A program made the translations under genes and the position numbers. Under the pieces are notes generated by a model that was not told where the DNA came from, made no database searches, and saw only the letters and a list, made by a program, of their open reading frames with translations. From Flavobacterium sp. UGB4466 (GTDB taxonomy: Bacteria > Bacteroidota > Bacteroidia > Flavobacteriales > Flavobacteriaceae): 64,000 bases of DNA. Location of the stretch: assembly GCF_903469665.1 (NCBI RefSeq), contig NZ_CAGKLC010000002.1, positions 89,087 through 153,086 on the forward strand. The letters run 5' to 3'. Shown piece by piece: positions 1 through 9,010 of the stretch (positions are counted from its first letter, which is position 1; each line of letters begins with the position of its first letter).

Positions 1-1751
1 ACAAGCACGTTTATCATATAACGATTTACGGTTTTCTTATTGTCTTTAATTTTGCCACTGGCGCTGAGGTACGTAATCAGAATTTTATATTTTGAAGTTT
101 GCACCTCCTGAGTTACTTTTTTATCATAATCGTGATCTCGTCTAAAATCAGGACTTGTATTAATAAAATCAGTAATTTTTAATGGAATGCTTTCCTTGTT
201 AATCTCTAAATTTAATCCGTAATCTTCTACCGTAGAGGTAAGAGAATAGCTTTTATTCTCAATTTTTACACAATCATGACATTCATAAGGGTTGTCACTG
301 GAAAGGTCAACTGAAAAGTCATATCCGTGAATGTTCAGCACCTTGTTTTGTTGGTAATAAAAGTAAAACGAATCATTGATTTGTTCTTCTCTGGCATATT
401 CTGACTGATATTCATAACCTAAAGCTTCCATGATTTCATAATCGCTTGGATCTTTCTCTTTTTTAAGGAGGGTTTCCAGCTTGGTTTTGGCATACGGAAC
501 CATAATTTCAACCCCATAATTGCGCTCTAAAAATGAAACAATACTGCTTAAATCCTGTTGTTGTTCGAAACTCAGTTTTTTAGCGGTTTTATTTTGTACA
601 TAACTTTCAAAACGGGCCAGCTGACTGTATTTCGAAATCGAATTGGCGCTTTGTGGTCCGGCTATAGAAAACAAGCCTGCGAGACATAAACTTATTGGAA
701 TGAACTTTATTTTAGGATGCTTTTGAATGAGAAAATATCCCACAACAAGGGATAACCATACCGACATTAACAGTACATAATAGCGTTCATGTGTAAAACC
801 ATACAGATTGATTCGGTACAAAATAGCCCAAAAAAGCAATACTAATAACGGAATTAATAAAAAATAAAACCAGCGGTTAAAAGTTCGCATCCAGAGATTA
901 GCCGTTTCAGTTGCAATGGGATGAACCAATAAAAAAGAAAGGATTCCGAAAATAGCAAACACCAAAACGAGATAGGAAACCCAGCCGACAGGCAGTGAAA
1001 GTGTCAGCAGAATTTTTGCTTCATAACAAATTAAAATCACCAGATACAGACTAATCAGGGGCAACAACACAAATTGAGTGAAGTTTTTAAGTCCTTTCGG
1101 GTAATTTAAAACCAGGGGAGCCGTGCTGTTATTCGTTTCCGGAACACCGCTTAAAAAGAACGTGGTATTAAAAACCCCGGCAATCACAAAAAAGACATGC
1201 ATGTAAATGCGATCGTAAAAGTCAATATTAAAAAGCTTGTCAATCGCTAAAATTGCCAATGCCAAACCCGAATAAAGCACTATACTGTACAAACCTGCCG
1301 TTAAAATTCTTAGGAAAAGCTGTTTGTTGAATTCCCAAAACTCATCCTGATTGTAAGCTCTTGGCAGGAAACCGGCAAATGAAACCAATAAATGAAATAC
1401 AATATTCAGAACCATAAACTGCTGTATTTCGACATCTGTAGTATACTTGTGAAAAGTATTGACAAAGAGAAAAACAAGACTTCCTAAGCCAATACTAAGG
1501 GCAAAACGCAGGAAGTTATTTTTTTTAGCAGCTAGAAAAAACAAACTGACAGAGAGAAATAAAACGAGACTCAAAGAGCAGCTCATTAAAGCTTTTTCAT
1601 AGAATTCTTTGTTGGGACTGTTATAATTTCCTTCGCTAAGAATTATGGCAAAGACAGTTCCTAAAATGGCGGTTAAAATTTCTAAAGGAAATCGAAGAAT
1701 TGTTTTTAGCGTTGCGTTCAGAACGTTTTGTAACGATGGGAGTTTACTCAT
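1..1751 (-). CDS. DUF4153 domain membrane protein (partial, C-terminus beyond left edge)
   Basis: An uninterrupted minus-strand frame starts with ATG at 1749-1751 (MSKLPSLQNVLNATLKTILR) and runs off position 1, giving about 583 residues. The first two thirds are a series of hydrophobic helices separated by short charged loops, so this is a polytopic inner-membrane protein. A segment around LVLNYPKGLKNFTQFVLLPL is typical of DUF4153 proteins. The last 200 residues are soluble and probably exported. The biochemical role of DUF4153 is unknown to me. The stop codon lies outside the window. Confidence 0.8.
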   Translation of the reverse strand, partial: MSKLPSLQNVLNATLKTILRFPLEILTAILGTVFAIILSEGNYNSPNKEFYEKALMSCSLSLVLFLSVSLFFLAAKKNNFLRFALSIGLGSLVFLFVNTFHKYTTDVEIQQFMVLNIVFHLLVSFAGFLPRAYNQDEFWEFNKQLFLRILTAGLYSIVLYSGLALAILAIDKLFNIDFYDRIYMHVFFVIAGVFNTTFFLSGVPETNNSTAPLVLNYPKGLKNFTQFVLLPLISLYLVILICYEAKILLTLSLPVGWVSYLVLVFAIFGILSFLLVHPIATETANLWMRTFNRWFYFLLIPLLVLLFWAILYRINLYGFTHERYYVLLMSVWLSLVVGYFLIQKHPKIKFIPISLCLAGLFSIAGPQSANSISKYSQLARFESYVQNKTAKKLSFEQQQDLSSIVSFLERNYGVEIMVPYAKTKLETLLKKEKDPSDYEIMEALGYEYQSEYAREEQINDSFYFYYQQNKVLNIHGYDFSVDLSSDNPYECHDCVKIENKSYSLTSTVEDYGLNLEINKESIPLKITDFINTSPDFRRDHDYDKKVTQEVQTSKYKILITYLSASGKIKDNKKTVNRYMINVL

Positions 1752-1802
1752 TTTTTTTATCAGTTATACCAATTGAAGGATTATTGATGCTATCATTTTC
1801 TG

Positions 1803-1877
1803 GTATAATGCCGATATAGTATGAAAATAGTCTGATTTTGATTAGACTATATGGAATACATAATCGGTATTATTTTG
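1803..1877. repeat. 75-bp imperfect palindrome
   Basis: The left arm (ATAATGCCGATATAGTAT) and right arm (reverse complement ATAATACCGATTATGTAT) match with few mismatches. The centre has an exact inverted repeat, ATAGTCT (1827-1833) with AGACTAT (1844-1850). It lies between two divergent genes. It could be a small MITE-like element or a long RNA hairpin. No gene is seen in 1752-2039. Confidence 0.55.
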
Positions 1878-2011
1878 TACTAAGGAAGGTAAATTGTAAG
1901 AGATAAACAAATAAAAATCGCAATGCTAAAAAAAGAATACTGCCATTTTGCTGATTTTGCATTTCGATAATGTTTAAGAGCCTGAGCCGCTTTTTATTCT
2001 CTTTAAATCAC

Positions 2012-2019
2012 TAAGTTTG
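2012..2019 (+). promoter_or_regulatory. Candidate -7 box for the M28 peptidase
   Basis: TAAGTTTG matches the Bacteroidota -7 consensus TAnnTTTG and lies 20 bp before the ATG at 2040. No clear -33 TTTG is visible at the expected distance, so this is tentative. Confidence 0.35.
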
Positions 2020-2039
2020 GAATACTAAATTTAAAACGT

Positions 2040-3506
2040 ATGAAAAATAAAATGATCCTCGTTTTGATTGCTTACGGAGGAGTAGTTTTTTCGCAGGCAG
2101 TTAAGAAACCTTTAGTTTCAGCAATTACAGATAAAGATTTAAAAACCGATATGTACCAGATGGCCGGAGATCATTTTAACGGTCGTGAAGCTGGAACTTT
2201 AGATGAATTAAAAGTATCGATGTGGCTCGCCAATAAAGCCAAAGAGGCCGGAATGGCACCGGCAGGTGATGACGGAACTTATTTTCAGTTTTTTGATTTG
2301 TACAGGCATCAGGTGACACCCAATACAAAGTTTAAAATTGGACAAAAAGAATATAAACTGTGGAAAGATGTTCTCGTAGCAGAAACGACGAACATTAAAG
2401 TAGACGCACCATTGGTTTATTTGGGTGCAGCCACTAAAGAAGCAATTGAAAAAGCCGATATCAAAGGAAAAGCAGTTGTATTACTAGCTTCCAAAGAAGG
2501 CATTGCTGACGATATTTCGCTTTTCGACAGACGTTACCCGGGTTTGGTTCGAAACAAATATTATGATCTTGTGGTAAAAAAGGGCGCAACGGCTCTGATT
2601 ATGGTTGCCGATGAGTTAGCAGAGCAAAGCTGGTCTCAGGTGGAACCGCAAATGACAAGAGGAATTTATGGAATTGAAGGTTTTCGAGATAAAATTGGTG
2701 CTACAATGCCCGTTTTTTGGGTGCACAGCGATCAATTGGAATATCTAAAAAACACCAAAGATCTTTTATCAACTGAAGTAATTTCAGAAACGTATAAATA
2801 TCCTTCGGTGAATGTTGTAGGTAAAATTGAAGGAACAGATCCTAAACTGAAAAACGAATATGTTCTTTTTAGCGGACATCAGGATCACGATGGGGTAAGA
2901 CAAAAATACGGACAGGACTCTATTTACAACGGAGCCGATGATAATGCCAGTACCTGTGTGGCCATGTTAGCGATTGCAAGAGCGTATAAAAAGCAGCCTG
3001 GTAAAAGAACTTCTTTATTTGTTTTTCATGGTTCAGAAGAAAGAGGATTATTAGGTTCAAGATGGTATGCTTCGCACACTACAGTTCCTGAAAAAGATAT
3101 TGTTGCTGTATTAAACGGAGATATGATTGGAAGAAATAATGTCAATCAGGCGGCTCTTTTAGGTTCCAGTTCTCCTCATGAAAATTCATCTGATCTGGTT
3201 GCAATTGCCAAAAAAGCAAACGATGAAGGCCCTAAATTTGATCTGGATAAACTTTGGGACAGACCGGAACATCCGGAGTATTTTTATTTCCGTTCCGACC
3301 ATTTGCCTTATGCAAGAAGAGGAATCCCATCTGTTTTTTATACCAGTGTTTTACACAGTCAATATCATACACCAATGGACGAGTCTGAAAACATTGATTT
3401 TGTAAAATTGCGCAAAATGACCGAGTGGATGTACCGTACAGGCTGGATTTTATCAAATGATGCAGGTCGTCCGAAAACATTGCCTAATGTGAAATTGGAG
3501 CGTTAG
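2040..3506 (+). CDS. Secreted M28 family zinc peptidase
   Basis: This 488-residue protein begins with a signal peptide (about 20 residues ending VFSQA). It carries an M28 metallopeptidase domain in its second half. Visible metal and catalytic residues are His280 in SGHQDHDG, Asp300 in NGADDNAS, Glu333-Glu334 in GSEERGLLGS, Asp361 in NGDMIGR and His443 in SQYHTP. This set is complete for a two-zinc aminopeptidase of this family. Residues about 120-260 form an inserted region resembling a PA domain. It probably trims peptides in the periplasm or outside the cell. The substrate cannot be told from sequence. It appears monocistronic and is followed by a terminator. Confidence 0.92.
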   Translation: MKNKMILVLIAYGGVVFSQAVKKPLVSAITDKDLKTDMYQMAGDHFNGREAGTLDELKVSMWLANKAKEAGMAPAGDDGTYFQFFDLYRHQVTPNTKFKIGQKEYKLWKDVLVAETTNIKVDAPLVYLGAATKEAIEKADIKGKAVVLLASKEGIADDISLFDRRYPGLVRNKYYDLVVKKGATALIMVADELAEQSWSQVEPQMTRGIYGIEGFRDKIGATMPVFWVHSDQLEYLKNTKDLLSTEVISETYKYPSVNVVGKIEGTDPKLKNEYVLFSGHQDHDGVRQKYGQDSIYNGADDNASTCVAMLAIARAYKKQPGKRTSLFVFHGSEERGLLGSRWYASHTTVPEKDIVAVLNGDMIGRNNVNQAALLGSSSPHENSSDLVAIAKKANDEGPKFDLDKLWDRPEHPEYFYFRSDHLPYARRGIPSVFYTSVLHSQYHTPMDESENIDFVKLRKMTEWMYRTGWILSNDAGRPKTLPNVKLER

Positions 3507-3526
3507 GAAATAGTGGTTTGTGTTGA

Positions 3527-3780
3527 GTTTTAGACGCGGATTCGCTATCGCGAAAACGCGGATAAAAACGGATTTTTATACTTTTTTACTGGGAAGTAAT
3601 TTAAAAACATGCGATACAATTTATATCATAGTCCAATTCAAAAATAGGCATAACAAAAAAGGCTTTCTTAAATTTTAGAAAGCCTTTTTTTTGTCAACTA
3701 ATTCGATAGTTTTCAAAAATAAAATCCGTTTTTATCTGCGTTTTTACGAAGTAAATCCGCGTCATCCGTGTTGAAATAAA
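3527..3780. repeat. Inverted intergenic repeat of the 'gcggat' type
   Basis: The stretch 3530-3575 (gacgcggattcgctatcgcg onward) and the stretch 3717-3775 are imperfect inverted copies. They flank the terminator at 3655-3692. Similar AT-rich palindromic spacers recur throughout this window. Nothing coding is seen here. Confidence 0.45.
3655..3692 (+). terminator. Rho-independent terminator after M28 peptidase
   Basis: GGCTTTCT (3661-3668) pairs with AGAAAGCC (3677-3684) and is followed by a run of T. Leading A residues make it usable on both strands. Confidence 0.85.
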
Positions 3781-3821
3781 ATCTGGATTTCGCCGAATAA
3801 TGCAGGCCATCAGGGAGTAAC

Positions 3822-3863
3822 ATAAAAAAACCGATTTCTAAAAATAGAAACCGGTTTTTTTAT
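3822..3863 (-). terminator. Bidirectional terminator downstream of metK
   Basis: AAAAAACCG-TTTCTA and TAGAAACCGGTTTTTT form a hairpin flanked by A and T runs. It lies about 100 bp beyond the metK stop codon. Between them, 3905-3962 holds two tandem copies of an 18-bp unit (tctatttagtctgataa). Confidence 0.75.
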
Positions 3864-3963
3864 GTTTAAGAATAAATAGTTATTGTCTAACAATCTAAAA
3901 AAATCCAAGCTAGTCTAATAATCTATTTAGTCTGATAATCTATTTAGTCTGATAATCTAAGAT

Positions 3964-5214
3964 CTATAATCCGAAAGCCGCTTTTACCTGGTCAACAAAA
4001 TCAAGTTTTTCCCAGGTAAACAATTCCACAGTAACTGTTTTTTCGTTTCCACCCGGAGCAGAGAAAGTTTTAGTTACAGTTTCCGGTTTACGTCCCATGT
4101 GTCCGTAAGCGGCAGTTTCACTGTAAATAGGGTTTCTCAATTTCAAACGCTGCTCGATAAAGTAAGGACGCATATCAAAGATAGCTTCTACTTTCTTAGC
4201 GATTTCACCGTTGGTTAAGTTTACTTTAGAAGTTCCGTAAGTATCAATAAAAATACCCATTGGTTCAGCAACTCCAATTGCATAAGAAACTTGTACTAAA
4301 ATCTCGTCAGCAACACCTGCTGCTACTAAGTTTTTAGCGATATGACGTGTTGCATAAGCTGCACTTCTGTCTACTTTACTTGGATCTTTTCCAGAGAATG
4401 CACCACCACCGTGAGCACCTTTTCCACCGTAAGTATCCACAATAATTTTTCTTCCTGTTAAACCAGTATCTCCGTGAGGTCCTCCAATAACGAATTTCCC
4501 TGTTGGATTGATATGGTAGTTGATTTTATCATTGAATAAATGCGCGTGAGCTGGATTTTTAGCAATGATTCTTGGAATCAAAATTTCGATAATATCTTTT
4601 TTGATTTTAGCCAGCATTGTAGCTTCTTCGTCAAAATCATCGTGTTGAGTTGAGATTACGATCGCATCAATACGAGTTGGTTTATTATCGTCACTGTACT
4701 CTAAAGTTACCTGTGATTTTGCATCAGGACGTAAATAAGTGATTTCCTTATTTTCACGTCTTAAGATAGCTAACTCCTGTAATAATTTATGAGACAAATC
4801 AAGTGCCAATGGCATGAAGTTTTCGGTTTCGTTTGTAGCGTAACCAAACATCATTCCCTGGTCTCCAGCACCTTGCTCTTCCGGCTTAGCCCTGTCAACA
4901 CCTTGATTAATATCTGCTGATTGCTCATGAATTGCTGAAAGAATCCCGCAAGAATTTGCCTCAAACATATATTCGCTTTTAGTATATCCAATTTTACGGA
5001 TTACTTCGCGGGCAATTTGCTGCACATCAAGATAAGTATTCGATTTTACTTCACCAGCTAAAATTACCTGACCTGTAGTAACCAGAGTTTCACAAGCTAC
5101 TTTTGAGTCAGCATCAAATGCCAAAAAGTTATCAATTAATGCATCCGAAATTTGATCTGCAACTTTGTCTGGATGCCCTTCACTAACAGATTCTGACGTA
5201 AATAAATAAGCCAT
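3964..5214 (-). CDS. metK: S-adenosylmethionine synthetase
   Basis: MetK condenses methionine and ATP to S-adenosylmethionine. The 416-residue protein has the N-terminal [18 protein letters not shown] and methionine-binding segment, the GHMGRKPE segment and the glycine-rich loop [19 protein letters not shown]. The length is normal for the family. It is transcribed alone on the minus strand, convergent with the M28 gene. Its leader of about 175 nt contains a candidate SAM-II-like riboswitch and starts from a very good promoter at 5398-5427. It is the last enzyme of the methionine pathway encoded in this region. Confidence 0.97.
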   Translation of the reverse strand: MAYLFTSESVSEGHPDKVADQISDALIDNFLAFDADSKVACETLVTTGQVILAGEVKSNTYLDVQQIAREVIRKIGYTKSEYMFEANSCGILSAIHEQSADINQGVDRAKPEEQGAGDQGMMFGYATNETENFMPLALDLSHKLLQELAILRRENKEITYLRPDAKSQVTLEYSDDNKPTRIDAIVISTQHDDFDEEATMLAKIKKDIIEILIPRIIAKNPAHAHLFNDKINYHINPTGKFVIGGPHGDTGLTGRKIIVDTYGGKGAHGGGAFSGKDPSKVDRSAAYATRHIAKNLVAAGVADEILVQVSYAIGVAEPMGIFIDTYGTSKVNLTNGEIAKKVEAIFDMRPYFIEQRLKLRNPIYSETAAYGHMGRKPETVTKTFSAPGGNEKTVTVELFTWEKLDFVDQVKAAFGL

Positions 5215-5267
5215 AATAATTTATATAATTTATTAAATTAAAATTAAGCGAGAAAAAATAATTGCTA

Positions 5268-5390
5268 AAAAGGGCTAAAGGAGAATTTCTGCTTTAGCAT
5301 TTTTTACTACCGAAAGTAATGTTTCAGTACCCATAACGAACCGTTTCATTATGAAGAGGTTGCAATCAGTTCAAATTTTTCCTCTTGTAT
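5268..5390 (-). promoter_or_regulatory. Candidate SAM-II-like riboswitch in the metK leader
   Basis: Read on the minus strand, AAGAGG (5386-5381) pairs with CCTCTT (5359-5354) as P1. The 21-nt loop contains AATTTGAACTGATTGCA, close to the SAM-II loop core. Downstream, AAATGCTAAAGCAG (around 5302-5289) matches the conserved 3' element with GCTAAAG. GCA and CTG of the loop can pair with TGC and CAG of that element as the pseudoknot. Two extra hairpins lie between P1 and the 3' element: a loop closed by ATAATGAA/TTCGTTAT, and TTACT-loop-AGTAA. GCTAAAG (5298-5292) can instead pair with CTTTAGC (5280-5274), which is followed by a T-rich stretch. That gives a possible switch. Confidence 0.6.
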
Positions 5391-5397
5391 TCGCGTG

Positions 5398-5427
5398 CAA
5401 AGGTATAAAACCATTTTGATTTGCAAA
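5398..5427 (-). promoter_or_regulatory. metK promoter
   Basis: On the minus strand a -33 TTTG (5427-5424) is followed after 18 bp by TACCTTTG (5405-5398). This is a full match to the Bacteroidota TTTG / TAnnTTTG pair. The predicted start near 5390 gives a leader of about 175 nt. Confidence 0.8.
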
Positions 5428-5474
5428 TTAAACTTTTCATTTTTTTGATTTTAGAAGCAGAAATTTAACATATC

Positions 5475-5497
5475 ATACTATTTTGATAGGGTAATAG
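5475..5497 (+). promoter_or_regulatory. Candidate sulfur-regulon operator (copy 1)
   Basis: The site carries GATAGGGTAATAG, identical over 13 bp to the site at 20892-20914. TACTA also matches at the same spacing, so 18 of 23 positions agree. It lies upstream of the leader peptide and TonB receptor at 5758. The inferred binding protein is the Rrf2 regulator at 19332. Confidence 0.5.
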
Positions 5498-5569
5498 AAA
5501 TTATTTTGGTTTTTGTTTGGCTGATTGGAAAATAGTTCGCAAATTTGCCCCATCAAAATAAAACAAAAG

Positions 5570-5635
5570 ATGAAATTAACGATTTGCAATATGTCATGTA
5601 TGATGCCGGAGCCTTCCGCAGAGACACTGTTGTAG
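5570..5635 (+). CDS. Met/Cys-rich leader peptide upstream of TonB receptor
   Basis: The 21-codon frame starts MKLTICNMSCMMPEPS and ends at TAG 5633-5635. It has Met at 1, 8, 11 and 12 and Cys at 6 and 10. It is followed by a terminator at 5661-5689. GCAGAG (5618-5623), after the Met-Met codons, is complementary to CTCTGC (5664-5669) in the terminator's 5' arm. A ribosome stalled at Met11-Met12 would leave GCAGAG free; a ribosome at the stop codon would cover it. That is the geometry of classical attenuation. A longer overlapping frame from 5545 exists but reads through the terminator and looks spurious. Confidence 0.6.
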   Translation: MKLTICNMSCMMPEPSAETLL

Positions 5636-5660
5636 TTTTTTTTAAGAAATATACATATAG

Positions 5661-5689
5661 AACCTCTGCCGCTCGCAGGGGTTTTTTTG
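5661..5689 (+). terminator. Attenuator terminator before TonB receptor
   Basis: ACCTCTGC (5662-5669) pairs with GCAGGGGT (5675-5682) across a 5-nt loop and is followed by seven T. Its 5' arm can alternatively pair with GCAGAG in the leader peptide frame. It lies 69 bp before the receptor start. Confidence 0.75.
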
Positions 5690-5757
5690 TACCAAAAAGA
5701 AACCGGATTGTAAATCATTTTTTAAGTCAGAAAACAATATAAAACCAGAAAAAAGTA

Positions 5758-8604
5758 ATGAAAAAGAATGTAGTAGTAGCTTTAAGTCTTTTGACCTTTT
5801 CAGGCATTTATGCGCAGGAGAATAAAAAAGAACAGGACAGTTTAAAAAATAATGAATTGACCGAAGTGACCATTGTAGGGTCGCGCAGTAAAAACAGAGT
5901 AAAAACAGATGTACCGGTTCCGGTTGACGTTTTTAATATTTCAGAAATAACAAAAGGAGCGCCGCAAACCAGCGTAACTCAAATTTTAAATTATGTGGCA
6001 CCTTCTTTTACCAGTAATGCAACTTCTACGGCAGATGCGACAGATCACGTTGATCCGGCACAGTTAAGAGGTTTAGGGCCGGATCAGGTTTTGATTTTGG
6101 TAAACGGAAAACGAAGACATACAAGTTCATTAGTCAACATTAATGGATCGCCGGGAAGAGGATCGGTAGGAACAGATTTAAATGCTATACCTTCATTTGC
6201 CATTGAAAGAATCGAGGTTTTACGCGACGGTGCAGCCGCTCAGTACGGCTCAGATGCGATTGCGGGAGTTATTAATATCGTATTGAAAAAGAATGCCAAC
6301 TATCTTTCAGGAGACATACAGTATGGTACTAACTTATCTTCGGGATCGAATAATTTTAAAGGAGGAGCCGACGGGCAGAATCTGCAAGTTGATTTAAATT
6401 ACGGGACCTCTTTGGGTAAAGCAGGTAGTTTTTTAAATGTTACCGGTAGTGCTGTGACCAGACAGGCAACAAGCCGCGCGGGAATTAGAAGCAACGCAAT
6501 TTTTAATGCCTACAATGCTGTCGAGAACAGAGCAGCTCAGAACGGTGTGAACATTAATTCATTTTTCAGTAATATTAATAATACCTCAAATTCAGCGCAA
6601 ATTTTGAATTCGCTGAAACAGTATGCACCACAAGTGGGTTACTTTACACCGGCACAGCAAAGTGCTATCGCTTCGGCAGGTACTATTGCGCAAATGCAGA
6701 CTGCTTTGAATTTTGATGTAACCAACAATGAGTTGGCGTACAGAGGTCAGGAAAGAAGCGACTATAATATGAGTGTGGGCCAGTCTGAATTAGCATCTGG
6801 ACAATTATATTACAATACAAAGTATCCGTTAACAGAAACAACATCTCTATATTCATTTGGAGGTCTCTCGTATAGAAATGGTAGATCGTATGCTTTTAAC
6901 AGGCTTCCAAACGGTTCAGGAACTTTTACACAGGTATACCAAAATGGATTTTTACCGGAAATAGAATCTTCAATCTTAGATGCTTCTGCAGCAGTTGGAG
7001 CTACAACAGAATTATTCGGTTTTGACACCGATATTAGTACAAACCTCGGGACAAACTCTTTTAAATATGATGTGAACAATACTATTAATGCTACTTTGGG
7101 AACCAATTCGGCTTCAAGTTTTTATGCCGGTAAAGTTTCGTTCTTGCAAAGTACAACCAACTTGGATTTAAGTAAGAAGTACGATGTTTTAAACGGCCTG
7201 AACGTTGCCTTTGGTGGAGAATTCAGATATGAAAAGTACCAGATTCAACAGGGAGAAGAAGCTTCTTACGGATTGTATGATACCAACGGAAATTTGGTTC
7301 CTGGAATTTTACCAAGCAATTCACCTTTAATCGTAACCGACTTTTTCGGGAATAAACGTGGAGCCGGAGCACAAGGATTCTCAGGGTTTCAGCCTTCAGA
7401 TGCTAAAGTTAAGGACAGAAAAAGTGGCGCAGCTTATGTAGATTTAGAATTAAATGCAACAGAAAACTGGCTTCTAAACGGAGCAGCGCGTTACGAGAAC
7501 TATTCTGATTTTGGAAGTACCGTTACCTTTAAACTGGCATCTCTTTTGAAATTAACAGGCAATATCAACTGGAGGATTTCAGGACAAACAGGTTTTAGAG
7601 CTCCTTCCTTACAGCAAAAATATTTTGAAAGCAGTTCCACTCAGTTCATAAACGGTTCGCCATATCAGGTTGGATATTTTACAAATGATTCACAGGCTGC
7701 CAAAAGTATTGGGGTTGAAAATTTAAAACCAGAGAAATCAAAAAGTATCAGTACCGGATTTACATTCAAGATTCCTGAAGCCAATATTACTATTGCAACA
7801 GATGCTTATTTTACCAGAATCGACGACAGAGTGGTATTAACCGGGCAGTATGCAAGACCAACAGATGCACAGATCAATGCAGCAACGTCGCCGCAACAAA
7901 AAGATGCTTTAACCTTATTTCAACAGGCCTTTGATTTAAAAGGTGTGGAAAGAGCTTCGTTCTGGACCAACGGAATCAACTCGGAGACCAAAGGTATTGA
8001 TGTTGTAATTTCGCATAAATACAATGTTATCCCCGATTTCACCATCAGAAATGATTTTGCATTGAGTTATAATACTACCAAAAGAGTGGGAGAATTAAAT
8101 GTTCCTCAATCCATTATCAATGCAGGTGGAGAGCCTTTTAAATATTCATTCTTTCCGGAGTCAAGCCGAATTTATTTAGAAGAAGCCATTCCAAAATTGA
8201 AAGCCAATTTGATGACTACGTTTAGTATCAAAAAACTGGACATTTATTTGAGAAACAGTTATTTCGGAGCAGTGACAGACCCGGGAGCGACTGATGTAAA
8301 TTTAGACGGATCATCTTCTGTTTACGAACATCCTGAATACAGCGCAAAATTGGTTACCGATTTGTCTTTCGGATATCAGATTAACGAGAAATTCAGATTC
8401 ACCGTTGGGTTTAATAATATAGGAGATGTTTATCCGGACCGAAATAATCCGGCAACACCTGCCTTTACCAATACAACGCCAACCTTGTCGCCTGCACCAA
8501 GTACAGATTTAAGCAACGCCAATCAGTTTGCTTATTCCAGAGCAGTATCACAATTTGGATTAAACGGAAGATTTGGTTTCGCCAGATTGAGTTTTAAGTT
8601 CTAA
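5758..8604 (+). CDS. TonB-dependent outer membrane receptor, probably for a sulfur compound
   Basis: The 948-residue protein has a signal peptide ([20 protein letters not shown]), a plug domain at about residues 45-170 and a 22-strand type barrel to the C-terminal FARLSFKF. The plug contains the segments [20 protein letters not shown] and [20 protein letters not shown]. There is no N-terminal carboxypeptidase-like domain. The cargo is not evident from the protein. The leader has a candidate sulfur operator and a Met/Cys leader peptide with an attenuator, so I infer uptake of a sulfur-containing nutrient such as a peptide, sulfonate or methionine derivative. Other TonB substrates remain possible. 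Confidence 0.9.
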   Translation: MKKNVVVALSLLTFSGIYAQENKKEQDSLKNNELTEVTIVGSRSKNRVKTDVPVPVDVFNISEITKGAPQTSVTQILNYVAPSFTSNATSTADATDHVDPAQLRGLGPDQVLILVNGKRRHTSSLVNINGSPGRGSVGTDLNAIPSFAIERIEVLRDGAAAQYGSDAIAGVINIVLKKNANYLSGDIQYGTNLSSGSNNFKGGADGQNLQVDLNYGTSLGKAGSFLNVTGSAVTRQATSRAGIRSNAIFNAYNAVENRAAQNGVNINSFFSNINNTSNSAQILNSLKQYAPQVGYFTPAQQSAIASAGTIAQMQTALNFDVTNNELAYRGQERSDYNMSVGQSELASGQLYYNTKYPLTETTSLYSFGGLSYRNGRSYAFNRLPNGSGTFTQVYQNGFLPEIESSILDASAAVGATTELFGFDTDISTNLGTNSFKYDVNNTINATLGTNSASSFYAGKVSFLQSTTNLDLSKKYDVLNGLNVAFGGEFRYEKYQIQQGEEASYGLYDTNGNLVPGILPSNSPLIVTDFFGNKRGAGAQGFSGFQPSDAKVKDRKSGAAYVDLELNATENWLLNGAARYENYSDFGSTVTFKLASLLKLTGNINWRISGQTGFRAPSLQQKYFESSSTQFINGSPYQVGYFTNDSQAAKSIGVENLKPEKSKSISTGFTFKIPEANITIATDAYFTRIDDRVVLTGQYARPTDAQINAATSPQQKDALTLFQQAFDLKGVERASFWTNGINSETKGIDVVISHKYNVIPDFTIRNDFALSYNTTKRVGELNVPQSIINAGGEPFKYSFFPESSRIYLEEAIPKLKANLMTTFSIKKLDIYLRNSYFGAVTDPGATDVNLDGSSSVYEHPEYSAKLVTDLSFGYQINEKFRFTVGFNNIGDVYPDRNNPATPAFTNTTPTLSPAPSTDLSNANQFAYSRAVSQFGLNGRFGFARLSFKF

Positions 8605-8611
8605 GACCATA

Positions 8612-8692
8612 ATATTGGCCACAGATTATAAGGATTAAACGGATTTACGTTGATCTGATAATCATATTAATCCCTTAATCTGTGGCTGTTTT
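8612..8692. repeat. Palindromic intergenic repeat ('cacagatta' type)
   Basis: GGCCACAGATTATAAGGATT and the reverse complement of AATCCCTTAATCTGTGGC flank a short centre. A related palindrome occurs at 63816-63973. It may act as a weak hairpin after the receptor gene. Confidence 0.5.
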
Positions 8693-8756
8693 TTCTAGCG
8701 TAAAGCCTGCATTTACAAGGAGTAATAAAAATTTTACATTAAATATTGATATTTAA

Positions 8757-8788
8757 TTTGGTAGTTAGGAAAATACTTATTACATTTA
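8757..8788 (+). promoter_or_regulatory. Promoter of leader/small protein/metY unit
   Basis: TTTG (8757-8760) is followed after 20 bp by TACATTTA (8781-8788), one mismatch from TAnnTTTG. The leader peptide starts about 50 bp downstream. Confidence 0.5.
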
Positions 8789-8839
8789 CTCTATAGAATT
8801 AGTCGAATTAAAAAAGCATTAATTTTAAATCAAATAAAA

Positions 8840-8920
8840 ATGAAAACAATAGCAAATAGTATGATGATGTGTTGTGAGATGATGCAAATGTGCATCCCAA
8901 ATTGCTGTTACCAAAAGTGA
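8840..8920 (+). CDS. Met/Cys-rich leader peptide upstream of O-acetylhomoserine sulfhydrylase
   Basis: The 26-codon frame starts MKTIANS and then reads MMMCCEMMQMC at residues 8-18, with Cys22-Cys23 near the end and TGA at 8918-8920. Twelve of 26 residues are Met or Cys, far above chance. CCAAAAG (8911-8917), overlapping the last sense codons, is complementary to CTTTTGG (8957-8963) in the 5' arm of the terminator at 8952-8988. Stalling on the Met/Cys run would free CCAAAAG and favour antitermination. Completing translation would cover it and allow termination. The encoded peptide is probably only a sensor. Confidence 0.75.
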   Translation: MKTIANSMMMCCEMMQMCIPNCCYQK

Positions 8921-8951
8921 AAGAGTAAATCTTTGTTATAGTTAGAACTAT

Positions 8952-8988
8952 AAGCCCTTTTGGTCGCCATCCGAAAGGGCTTTTTTAA
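8952..8988 (+). terminator. Attenuator terminator of the metY unit
   Basis: AAGCCCTTTTGG (8952-8963) pairs with CCGAAAGGGCTT (8971-8982), followed by six T. It closely resembles the terminator at 12329-12367, so the two units look duplicated. Confidence 0.85.
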
Positions 8989-9010
8989 TTCCAAAACTAA
9001 AACAAGTATC

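Noticed and set aside
5545..5742. 65-codon frame overlapping the third leader peptide
   Set aside because: It runs through the operator-side leader and the terminator hairpin, has no recognisable domain, and the Met/Cys frame at 5570 explains the region better.
8960..9010. N-terminal extension of the small protein at 9011
   Set aside because: The extension would start inside the attenuator terminator without an ATG. ATG 9011 lies cleanly after it.
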